Source of the DNA: Streptomyces sp. YIM 121038
GTDB taxonomy: Bacteria; Actinomycetota; Actinomycetes; Streptomycetales; Streptomycetaceae
Assembly: GCF_006088715.1 (NCBI RefSeq)
Contig: NZ_CP030771.1
Span: forward strand, 7,066,001 to 7,130,000
Reading direction: 5' to 3'
Length of the DNA: 64,000 nucleotides
Below, piece by piece: positions 16,313 through 23,487 of this stretch (positions within the stretch are counted from its first letter, which is position 1; each line of letters starts with the position of its first letter). The position numbers were made by a program, and so were the translations under genes. The notes beneath the pieces are model-generated. The model saw nothing but the letters and a program-made list of their open reading frames with translations. It was not told where the DNA came from and did not search any database.

Positions 16313-17512
16313 ATGACTGTGCACTCCCGCCGGACGTTCGCGCAGGATCCAGCGGCCCTGGCCCGGGACAAGCCGCGCGTCACCGAACTGCGGCTCTCCG
16401 CCTTCGCCGGGCACCGGGCCGCCGCGTTCCCGCTCGGCCCGCTCACGCTCTTCTCGGGGCCGAGCGGCAGCGGCAAGACCAGTGCACTGCGCGCGTACGA
16501 GGCGCTCGCGCTGCTGGGCGCGGGCGCCGAACTCGCCGACGTGTTCCCGCAGCCCGCCCGCTGCGTGCCCGAGCGGGCCCGCGCCGACGGCCAGGCCCGC
16601 CGCGGCTTCCGCATCGGCTGCACCGTCGACGGCCCCGCGGGCCCCGTCCGCCTCGACGTCGCGGTGCAGGCCGAGCCGGAGCTGCGCATCGCGGGCGAGC
16701 GCCTGACCCGCGACGGGCTCACCCTCCTGGAGACCGCCCTGCGCGACCCCGGCCGCCGCGCGGTGCAGGCCTCCTGGCACACGGCGGGCGCCGCACCGGT
16801 CACCCGCGCGCCGCTGCCCGACGACCGGCTCGGCACGGCCCTGCTGCCGCTGCGCGTCGCGGGCAAGACCGACGGGCAGCGGCTCGTGCTCGCCGCCGCC
16901 GAGCAGGTCGTCGTCGCACTGCGGTCGGTGTTCGCCTGCGATCCGCGCCCCACCCGGATGCGCGAGCCGGTGGTGGTGGGGGCGGGCGGGCTCGCGGGCG
17001 CGGGCCGGCTGCTCGGGGGCTGCGACAACCTCGCCGAAGTCCTCTGGCGCACCCGCTCCGAGTGCGGCAACCGGCACGCGCAGCTCGTCGCCGCGCTGCG
17101 CGCCGGGTGCGCGGGTCCGGTCGCCGACGTCCTCTCCGAGCAGGCGGGCGACGGCGCCCTGCGCGCCGTGCTCGACCGCGGGGACGGGGTGCGGACGTGC
17201 GTGGGGCGGCTCGGCGACGGCGAACTGCGCTATCTGGCGCTCGCGCTCGTCCTGCTGACCGGCCCCCGGGTCCTCGAGGTCGACCCGGTCGCGGAGGTCC
17301 CGGAGGCGTACCAGAGCCTGACCGTCCTCGCCGACGGCTTCGACCGCTGCCTGGACCAGCGGCAGAAGCGGGCCCTCGCGGACCTCGCGGCCCGCGCGTG
17401 CGGGCGCGGGCACATCCGTCTGATCGGGGCCGTCGCGGACGCCACCTGGGCCGCGGCGGCCGACGGCGTCACGGTGGTGAACCTCGGACGGACGCGATGT
17501 CACGGCATGTAG
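16313..17512 (+). CDS. SMC/RecF-like P-loop ATPase of unknown function
   Basis: 399 residues. Walker A is FSGPSGSGKTSALRAYEAL (about residues 48-66). The start VTELRLSAFAGHRAAAFPLGPLTLF is typical of AAA_21/RecF-like ATPases (also seen in OLD and anti-phage ATPases). A signature-like GRLGDGELRYLALALVLL and Walker B-like VLEVDPVAEV follow near residues 300-325. Residues 75-290 form the insert that normally carries a coiled coil. No nuclease or other effector domain is joined. The MazG-like gene starts 14 bases downstream, so the two are probably co-transcribed. I do not know its function. Confidence 0.75.
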   Translation: MTVHSRRTFAQDPAALARDKPRVTELRLSAFAGHRAAAFPLGPLTLFSGPSGSGKTSALRAYEALALLGAGAELADVFPQPARCVPERARADGQARRGFRIGCTVDGPAGPVRLDVAVQAEPELRIAGERLTRDGLTLLETALRDPGRRAVQASWHTAGAAPVTRAPLPDDRLGTALLPLRVAGKTDGQRLVLAAAEQVVVALRSVFACDPRPTRMREPVVVGAGGLAGAGRLLGGCDNLAEVLWRTRSECGNRHAQLVAALRAGCAGPVADVLSEQAGDGALRAVLDRGDGVRTCVGRLGDGELRYLALALVLLTGPRVLEVDPVAEVPEAYQSLTVLADGFDRCLDQRQKRALADLAARACGRGHIRLIGAVADATWAAAADGVTVVNLGRTRCHGM

Positions 17513-17525
17513 TTGACTGGGGCCC

Positions 17526-17849
17526 GTGACCGATCAAGACATCGAGGGACTGCAGCGCAGGCTGGCCGAGTTCGCCGCCGCGCGGCGCTGGGAGCAGTAC
17601 CACACGCCCAAGAACCTGGCCGCCGCGCTCAGCGTCGAGGCCGCCGAGCTCGTGGAGATCTTCCAGTGGCTGACGCCGGAGGAGTCGGCCCGCGTCATGG
17701 AGGACGCCGACTCCGCCCACCGCGTCACCGACGAGGTCGCGGACGTGCTCGCGTACCTCCTCCAGTTCTGCGCGGTGCTCGGCGTCGACCCGCTCGAGGC
17801 GCTCGCGGCGAAGATCGAGCGGAACGAGGAGCGGTTCCCGGCGCCCTGA
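17526..17849 (+). CDS. MazG-like nucleotide pyrophosphohydrolase
   Basis: 107 residues of the all-alpha NTP pyrophosphohydrolase superfamily (RS21-C6/dCTPase type). It shows YHTPKNLAAALSVEAAELVEIFQW, giving the ExxE pair, and DEVADVLAYLLQF, giving the ExxD pair, which together hold Mg. These enzymes split (d)NTPs to monophosphates and clean up modified or surplus nucleotides. The GTG at 17526 lies 14 bases after the ATPase stop. The length is normal for the family. Confidence 0.87.
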   Translation: MTDQDIEGLQRRLAEFAAARRWEQYHTPKNLAAALSVEAAELVEIFQWLTPEESARVMEDADSAHRVTDEVADVLAYLLQFCAVLGVDPLEALAAKIERNEERFPAP

Positions 17850-18188
17850 GGCGCCGCCCGGCGCACGCCCCGGGCCCCCTGCGGCGCACGCCTCGCGGGG
17901 CGCCCCGCGTACGCCCCGACGGCCGCGGGCGCCCGTCGTCAGGCGATCCGCTGGGCCCAGCAACCCCGTAAGTCCGCCGCTGTCACCACCTGTTGGACAG
18001 CCGGAAAGAGGGCCAAAGACACCTCTTCGTCACTCTCCGGAGTGGATGCCTTGTCCACACTCAGATTTTTGTCCACAGATTTCAGGCTTCCTCTGGCTTT
18101 TCGAACGGAAGGCGCTCACTGTGGGTAGTGAACAAGGGAGTTCTGGTGTACGTGCCGCGAGTGGGCGCGGGATGAATGGGGACGGCGC
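17850..18188. other. Intergenic region with palindrome, AT-rich pocket and two DnaA boxes
   Basis: CGCGGGGCGCCCCGCG at 17894-17909 may terminate the MazG-like gene. From about 18000 the base composition falls sharply, and two TTGTCCACA boxes lie at 18051 and 18069. GTGGGTAGTGAACAAGGG follows at 18121-18138. No coding region is supported; the short frame 17993-18175 has no family look. Confidence 0.6.
18051..18077 (+). promoter_or_regulatory. Pair of perfect DnaA boxes
   Basis: TTGTCCACA occurs at 18051-18059 and again at 18069-18077, 18 bases apart, in an AT-rich pocket about 110 bases before the DUF6099-type gene. This is the Streptomyces DnaA-box consensus. Two exact copies on the same strand suggest a DnaA-controlled promoter or a titration site rather than an origin. 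Confidence 0.65.
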
Positions 18189-18689
18189 ATGGATGCGATG
18201 AGGCTCATCGAGGCGACGAGATGCGCCTTGGCGCGGAGTCAGGAGCCCGCGGCCATCGTGGCGGAGGTGTGGCAGTCCCAGGCTCTGGCCCAGGCGATAG
18301 GGCATCGCCTCGCCGTCGCGGGCCCGCCGGAGTTACGGGGCGAGGCGCTGGGCCTGAGCGAGCTGAGCGGCCGGGGCTGCGGCCTCCTGGACCCGCCCCG
18401 CTCCCAGGCGGAGGACATACGGGCGGCGGGTCTGACCGTGATAGGGGACGCCCACGACACGCTGCTCGGGCTCGGCGCCCTGCTCGCCGAGGCCGGGATC
18501 GCCCTCGTCTCGGTGGCGATGGGCGCCGAGGACGAGGGGTTGTACTGGCAGTGCATGGAGTCGATCGACGCGGCCGACGAGTCCAGGGACCGCGTGGTGG
18601 AGATGCTCCGCAGACTGGCCGCCCGCGAGCGGGCCCTGTCGGACGAGAGCGACTGCGAGAAGTGCACCGGCACGGTCCTGGAGGGCTGA
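18189..18689 (+). CDS. DUF6099-type protein with a TTA (bldA) codon
   Basis: 166 residues, soluble and helical. It looks like a Streptomyces-restricted family (DUF6099, from memory) without known function. Visible segments are MRLIEATRCALARS, AEVWQSQALAQAIGHRLA, and a C-terminal helix MLRRLAARERALSDESD followed by CEKC. Codon 49 (18333-18335) is TTA, read only by the bldA tRNA in streptomycetes, so full expression should be limited to late growth. GGGGA lies 6 bases before the ATG. It stands alone, and two DnaA boxes lie upstream. Confidence 0.72.
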   Translation: MDAMRLIEATRCALARSQEPAAIVAEVWQSQALAQAIGHRLAVAGPPELRGEALGLSELSGRGCGLLDPPRSQAEDIRAAGLTVIGDAHDTLLGLGALLAEAGIALVSVAMGAEDEGLYWQCMESIDAADESRDRVVEMLRRLAARERALSDESDCEKCTGTVLEG

Positions 18690-18793
18690 CACCCTCCGGT
18701 CCGGCCGGACGGCCCGCACACAGAGCGCTGGATGTACGGGCCGCCGGTCTTCGGGGGAAGCGCCCACGGGGGCGCGGGGCTGGGTCCGCGGGG

Positions 18794-19012
18794 TCAGGCG
18801 CGGTGCTGGTCACCCTCCGGCGTGGGCGGCCGGGTGGACTGCTGAAGGTCGGCGTCCAGTTGCGTCAGATCCGCGTTGAGCGCTGCCATCAACTCTTCCA
18901 TCTGTTGCAGCAGGCCCTTGGGCGCGCCCTGCGGCCCGGCCGGGGGCAGGGCGCGTTGCTGCTCTGGCACGACGTGGTCGCGCGCCTGCTCGGGCACGGC
19001 TTCCTGGGACAT
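18794..19012 (-). CDS. Small conserved hypothetical protein
   Basis: 72 residues, hydrophilic: a Gln/Pro-rich start, then the amphipathic helix LLQQMEELMAALNADLTQLDADLQ, which looks like a short coiled coil, and a polar tail. I chose the ATG at 19012 because AGGAGG lies five bases upstream; a GTG three bases earlier is too close to it. It is convergent with the DUF6099-type gene. No function is evident. Confidence 0.6.
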   Translation of the reverse strand: MSQEAVPEQARDHVVPEQQRALPPAGPQGAPKGLLQQMEELMAALNADLTQLDADLQQSTRPPTPEGDQHRA

Positions 19013-19277
19013 CACGGCCTCCTCGGCCCGCGCCCCGCGCGGGGCGGAAGCGTCCCGGCCCGACGAGGCAGTTCATGCGGCGGACGCGCCGACGGTGGCC
19101 GCCGGCGCGGGTGCCGGGCGGCCCGGCTCCGCCCGAGCCAACGATCTCCGGCTCGGGGTAGTCACTGGCACGGACCCGCCCCGGCCGCCGGGTTGACGGA
19201 CTTTCACCCGACCGGTGCCGGTGGGGACCGGCGGGACAGACGAGGTTGACGGGCGTTCGAGCGTGCAGGATGGAGAC

Positions 19278-20201
19278 ATGGACCTGCGCATCTTCACAGA
19301 GCCCCAGCAGGGGGCCACCTATGACACCCTCCTCACCGTCGCCAAGGCCACCGAGGACCTCGGCTTCGACGCCTTCTTCCGCTCCGACCACTATCTGAAG
19401 ATGGGCTCGGGCGACGGCCTGCCCGGCCCCACGGACGCCTGGATCACGCTCGCCGGGCTCGCCCGCGAGACGCGGCGGATCCGGCTCGGCACGCTGATGA
19501 CCGCGGGCACCTTCCGGCTGCCCGGCGTGCTCGCCGTCCAGGTCGCGCAGGTCGACCAGATGTCGGGCGGCCGGGTCGAACTGGGGCTGGGCGCGGGCTG
19601 GTTCGAGGAGGAGCACAAGGCGTACGGCATCCCCTTCCCCAAGGAGAAGTTCGCCCGCCTGGAGGAGCAGCTGGCGATCGTGACGGGCCTGTGGGACACG
19701 CCCGTGGGCCGGACGTTCTCGTACGACGGCACGTACTACCAGCTGACCGACTCGCCCGCGCTGCCCAAGCCCGCGCAGCGCAGGGTGCCGGTCCTCATCG
19801 GCGGCCACGGCGCCGTGCGCACCCCGCGCCTGGCCGCGCGCCACGCCGACGAGTTCAACATCCCCTTCGCCTCCGTGCAGGACAGCGAGCGCCAGTTCAC
19901 GCGCGTGCGCGAGGCCGCCGAGCAGGCCGGGCGCAAGGGCGGCGACCTGGTGTACTCCAGCGCCCTGGTGGCCTGCGTCGGCAAGGACGACGCGGAGGTC
20001 GCCCGGCGGGCCGCCGTCATCGGCCGCGAGGTCGACGAGCTGAAGGCCAACGGCCTCGCGGGCTCCCCGGCCGAGGTCGTCGACAAGATCGGCCGGTACG
20101 CGGAGATCGGCGCGAGCCGGATCTACCTCCAGTGCCTGGACCTGGCCGACCTCGACCACCTGGAGCTGATCTCCTCGCAGGTCCAGTCGCAGCTGTCGTA
20201 G
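19278..20201 (+). CDS. LLM-class F420-dependent oxidoreductase
   Basis: 307 residues, luciferase-like TIM barrel of the kind that uses F420H2 (or FMNH2). Landmarks are MDLRIFTEPQQGATYD, LGFDAFFRSDHYLKMG, IRLGTLMTAGTFRLPG, GGRVELGLGAGWFEEEHKAYGIPFP and RVPVLIGGHG. The ATG at 19278 begins the family sequence and has GGAGAC in front. It precedes the ECF41 module by 114 bases but has its own position outside that promoter. The substrate is unknown. Confidence 0.87.
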   Translation: MDLRIFTEPQQGATYDTLLTVAKATEDLGFDAFFRSDHYLKMGSGDGLPGPTDAWITLAGLARETRRIRLGTLMTAGTFRLPGVLAVQVAQVDQMSGGRVELGLGAGWFEEEHKAYGIPFPKEKFARLEEQLAIVTGLWDTPVGRTFSYDGTYYQLTDSPALPKPAQRRVPVLIGGHGAVRTPRLAARHADEFNIPFASVQDSERQFTRVREAAEQAGRKGGDLVYSSALVACVGKDDAEVARRAAVIGREVDELKANGLAGSPAEVVDKIGRYAEIGASRIYLQCLDLADLDHLELISSQVQSQLS

Positions 20202-20250
20202 CCCCGGCCGCCGCGCCCGGCGGCCGGGAGACCCAGGTCACATCCGTCCA

Positions 20251-20277
20251 TGTCACAGGGGTCCGGGCCACCTCGTC
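20251..20277 (+). promoter_or_regulatory. ECF41-type promoter (TGTCACA-N16-CGTC)
   Basis: TGTCACA at 20251-20257 and CGTC at 20274-20277, exactly 16 bases apart, match the promoter described for ECF41 sigma factors. It lies 38 bases before the carboxymuconolactone-decarboxylase-like gene, whose downstream neighbour encodes an ECF41 factor. The sigma factor is therefore expected to drive its own operon. Confidence 0.8.
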
Positions 20278-20315
20278 CCAGGGGGTGTAGGCACGGACCA
20301 CCAGAGGAGCACACC

Positions 20316-20789
20316 ATGGACGCGCGACTGAACTACTTCGGCAGCCCGACCGCCGGGAAGGCGCTCAAGCACGTGATGTCGGCGGGCAGGACGCTCAAGG
20401 AGTCGCCGCTGCCCGCCGCGACGCAGGAGCTGGTGGCGCTGCGCGTCAGCCAGATCAACGGCTGCGCCGCCTGCCTCGACATGCACACCAAGGAGGCCGC
20501 CGCGGCCGGTGAGAGCGCGGTGCGCCTGCACCTGGTCGCGGCGTGGCGGGAGGCCACGGTCTTCACCGCGGCCGAGCGCGCCGCCCTGGAGTTCGCCGAG
20601 GAGGCGACCCGGGTCGCGGACGGGGCCGGCGGGATCGACGACGCGGTGTGGGCGCGCGCCGCCGCGCACTACGACGAGGAGCAGCTCACCGTCCTCGCCC
20701 TGCACGTCTCTTTCATGAACATGGCCAACCGGCTGAATATCATCGCCCAGCAGCCCGCGGGCGACTACGTGCCCGGGCAGTTCCACTGA
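20316..20789 (+). CDS. Carboxymuconolactone decarboxylase family (AhpD-like) protein
   Basis: 157 residues. The redox motif is INGCAACLDMHTKEA (CxxC followed by H), as in AhpD-type peroxidase partners, preceded by ATQELVALRVSQ. The C-terminal helix ends HVSFMNMANRLNI. Such proteins are the C member of the COE genes (carboxymuconolactone decarboxylase, oxidoreductase, epimerase) linked to ECF41 sigma factors. The ATG at 20316 follows AGAGGAG. It is first in the operon driven from 20251, and the sigma gene starts 62 bases later. The physiological substrate of this group is not known. Confidence 0.88.
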   Translation: MDARLNYFGSPTAGKALKHVMSAGRTLKESPLPAATQELVALRVSQINGCAACLDMHTKEAAAAGESAVRLHLVAAWREATVFTAAERAALEFAEEATRVADGAGGIDDAVWARAAAHYDEEQLTVLALHVSFMNMANRLNIIAQQPAGDYVPGQFH

Positions 20790-20851
20790 GCACCAAGAGC
20801 ACCATGCCCGGGGCCCGGCGGCGGACCCCGGGCCGGGGGAGGGAAGTCGGC

Positions 20852-21775
20852 GTGAGCAAGGTCGAGGAATTCGAGGAGCTGCGGTCGCTGCTGTTCTCGA
20901 TCGCCTACCGGATCCTGGGCAGCGTGAGCGAGGCGGAGGACGCGGTGCAGGAGGCGTGGCTGCGCTTCGACGCCTCGCCGACCCGGCCCGATTCGGCCAA
21001 GGCGTTCCTGTCCACCACGGTGACCCGGATAGCCATCGACGTGCTGCGCTCCGCGCGGGTGCGGCGCGAGGAGTACGTGGGCCCGTGGTTCCCCGAGCCG
21101 CTGCTCAGCGACCCGTATCAGGACCCGGCGCGGGCGGTGGAGCTGGCCGACTCGGTGTCGATGGCGGCGCTGCTGCTCCTGGAGCGGCTCAGCCCGCTGG
21201 AGCGGGCGGTCTTCCTGCTGCGGGAGGTCTTCGGCTTCGGGTACGACGAGGTCGCCGCCGCGGTGGGCCGCTCGGAGGCCGCGTGCCGGCAGCTGCTCGT
21301 GCGGGCCCGCAAGCACATGGAGGCCGGACGGCCGCGGTTCGAGGCGGACCGCGCGGAGCGGCAGGAGCTCGCGTCGCGGTTCTTCGACGCGCTGAAGGAA
21401 GGCGACGTGGGCGGCCTGCAGGACCTGCTCGCCGCCGACGTCCAGCTCGTCGGGGACGGCGGCGGCAAGGCCCCGCAGCTCGCCAGGGCCGTCGTGGGCG
21501 CGGAGAACGTGGCCCGGCTGCTCGGCACGGTCTTCCCCTGGCTGATCAGGATCGACGTGACGTGCGAGCCGCACGAGATCAACGGCCAGCCCGGCGCCGT
21601 CGTCCGCGACCGCGACGGCAAGGTCCTGCACACCCTGTCCCTCGACGTGCTCGACGGGCGGATCCAGACCATCTGCTCGGTCGTCAACCCCGACAAGCTC
21701 GGCCACATCGGCCCGGTCGCCGACGCCTGGGCCGTCGACCGCGAGGTCAAGCGGGTCCGCGGCGGACGCGGCTGA
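20852..21775 (+). CDS. ECF41-type sigma factor with SnoaL-like C-terminal domain
   Basis: 307 residues. Sigma region 2 is LLFSIAYRILGSVSEAEDAVQEAWLRF, the linker has the family signature YVGPWFPEPLL, and region 4 is LSPLERAVFLLREVFGFGYDEVAAAVGRSEAACRQLLVRAR. A SnoaL/NTF2-like extension of about 110 residues carries DGGGK and ends NPDKL, both typical of ECF41. In this group the extension replaces an anti-sigma factor and controls activity from within. The GTG at 20852 follows GGGAGGGA. It lies just behind its COE gene and is probably autoregulated through the upstream promoter. Confidence 0.9.
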   Translation: MSKVEEFEELRSLLFSIAYRILGSVSEAEDAVQEAWLRFDASPTRPDSAKAFLSTTVTRIAIDVLRSARVRREEYVGPWFPEPLLSDPYQDPARAVELADSVSMAALLLLERLSPLERAVFLLREVFGFGYDEVAAAVGRSEAACRQLLVRARKHMEAGRPRFEADRAERQELASRFFDALKEGDVGGLQDLLAADVQLVGDGGGKAPQLARAVVGAENVARLLGTVFPWLIRIDVTCEPHEINGQPGAVVRDRDGKVLHTLSLDVLDGRIQTICSVVNPDKLGHIGPVADAWAVDREVKRVRGGRG

Positions 21776-21999
21776 CCCCGCAGGGCCCGCGCCCCCGGCC
21801 GGGAGCGGCCGCATCGAAATGCCCGAGTGCGTTCGCGCTGTTCGAGGTACGTTTGGGCAGACGCGCCGGGGGAGGGCGCCGTACCGGCGAGCTGACCGCG
21901 GACGGCGCACACGCACGGACACGAGGGCCGGGGAAGGACCCAGCCGTGATCGCCCACGCGCGCCCGTCCGATCCGAGCCGATACCAAGGCAGACCCACC

Positions 22000-23487
22000 G
22001 TGTTCCTGACGATCAGCACGACAGGCAGCCCCGAACGCCCCGCGACCGACCTCGGGTTCCTGCTGCACAAGCATCCCGGCAAGGCGCAGGCGTTCTCCAC
22101 CTCCTACGGGCGCGCGCACGTCTTCTACCCCGAGGCGGGCGACGAGCGCTGCACGGCGGCGCTGCTGCTCGAGGTGGATCCGCTGGCGCTCGTGCGGCGG
22201 GGCAAGGGCCGCGGCGGCGCGCCGGACGCGGCCCTCGGGCAGTATGTGAACGACCGTCCGTACGCCGCCTCTTCGCTGCTCGCCGTGGCGCTCAGCACGG
22301 TGTTCTCCAGCGCCCTGCGCGGCGTGTGCAAGGCCCTGCCCGAGCGCGCGGAGCAGTCGCTTCCGCTGCGTGTGGAGGTGCCCGCGCTGCCCGCGCGCGG
22401 CGGGCCCGGCCTGGTGCGCGCCCTGTTCGAGCCGCTGGGCTGGACGGTGCGCGCCGAGCCGGTGCCGCTGGACGAGCGCTTCCCGCAGTGGGGCGACTCG
22501 CGGTACGTGCGCCTCGTCCTCGACGCGCCGGACGGCACGCTCACGCTGAGCGCGGCGCTGCGCCACCTGTACGTGCTGCTTCCGGTGCTCGACGACGCCA
22601 AGCACTACTGGGTCTCGGCCGACGAGGTCGACAAGCTCCTGCGCGCCGGTGAGGGCTGGCTCGCGGAGCACCCGGAGCAGAAGCTGATCACCAGCCGCTA
22701 TCTGTCCCGCCGCTGGTCGCTCACGCGCGAGGCGATGGAGCGCCTGGAGCTGGTGCGGCTCGCCGACGCCGACGACAGCGACGTCACGGAGATCGACAAC
22801 GCCGTGAACGAGGACGTCGACACCGAGGAGCAGCCGGTGCCGCTCGCCGTGCGGCGCCGCGAGGCGGTCCTCGCGGCCCTGGAGGACGCGGGCGCGGCCC
22901 GGGTGCTCGACCTCGGCTGCGGCCAGGGCCAGCTGGTGCAGGCCCTGCTCAAGGACGTGCGGTTCACCAAGGTCGTGGGCGTCGACGTGTCGATGCGCGC
23001 GCTCACCGTGGCGGCGCGGCGGCTGAAGCTGGAGCGCATGGGCGAGCGCCAGGCCGAGCGCGTGGAGCTGTTCCAGGGCTCCCTGGCGTACACGGACAAG
23101 CGCCTGAAGGGGTACGACGCGGCCGTGCTCAGCGAGGTCGTCGAGCACGTCGACGTGGAGCGGCTGCCCGCCCTGGAGTACGCGGTGTTCGGCTCGGCCC
23201 GCCCCCGCACCGTCCTGGTGACCACGCCGAACGTGGAGTACAACGTGCGCTGGGAATCCCTCCCCGCGGGCCACGTCCGCCACGGTGACCACCGCTTCGA
23301 GTGGACCCGCGCCGAGTTCCGGCAGTGGGCGGAGTCCGTCGCCGGACAGCACGGCTACGAGGTCGCGTTCACGCCCGTCGGGCCGGACGACCCCGAGGTG
23401 GGTCCGCCCACGCAGATGGCGGTGTTCACCCGGGGCAAGCAGCCCGCGGGCCGCGGCGGCGACCGCACCGCGGAGGTGGCGGCATGA
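22000..23487 (+). CDS. 3'-terminal RNA ribose 2'-O-methyltransferase Hen1
   Basis: 495 residues. The N-terminal half (VFLTISTTG onward) is the bacterial Hen1 ligase-activating domain. The C-terminal half is an AdoMet methyltransferase with VLDLGCGQGQL (near residue 303), the Mn-site SEVVEHVDVERLPALE and a later His in RHGDHRFEW. It adds a 2'-O-methyl group to the 3' end at an RNA break before sealing, which protects the repaired RNA. I chose the GTG at 22000 because the family begins there; a GTG at 21946 has a better AAGGA site and would add 18 residues. Its stop overlaps the pnkp start. Confidence 0.9.
   Translation: MFLTISTTGSPERPATDLGFLLHKHPGKAQAFSTSYGRAHVFYPEAGDERCTAALLLEVDPLALVRRGKGRGGAPDAALGQYVNDRPYAASSLLAVALSTVFSSALRGVCKALPERAEQSLPLRVEVPALPARGGPGLVRALFEPLGWTVRAEPVPLDERFPQWGDSRYVRLVLDAPDGTLTLSAALRHLYVLLPVLDDAKHYWVSADEVDKLLRAGEGWLAEHPEQKLITSRYLSRRWSLTREAMERLELVRLADADDSDVTEIDNAVNEDVDTEEQPVPLAVRRREAVLAALEDAGAARVLDLGCGQGQLVQALLKDVRFTKVVGVDVSMRALTVAARRLKLERMGERQAERVELFQGSLAYTDKRLKGYDAAVLSEVVEHVDVERLPALEYAVFGSARPRTVLVTTPNVEYNVRWESLPAGHVRHGDHRFEWTRAEFRQWAESVAGQHGYEVAFTPVGPDDPEVGPPTQMAVFTRGKQPAGRGGDRTAEVAA

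Noticed and set aside
17993..18175. Short rightward frame in the DnaA-box region
   Set aside because: Base composition and codon positions do not follow the local coding pattern, and it covers the regulatory boxes; a real start is at 18189.
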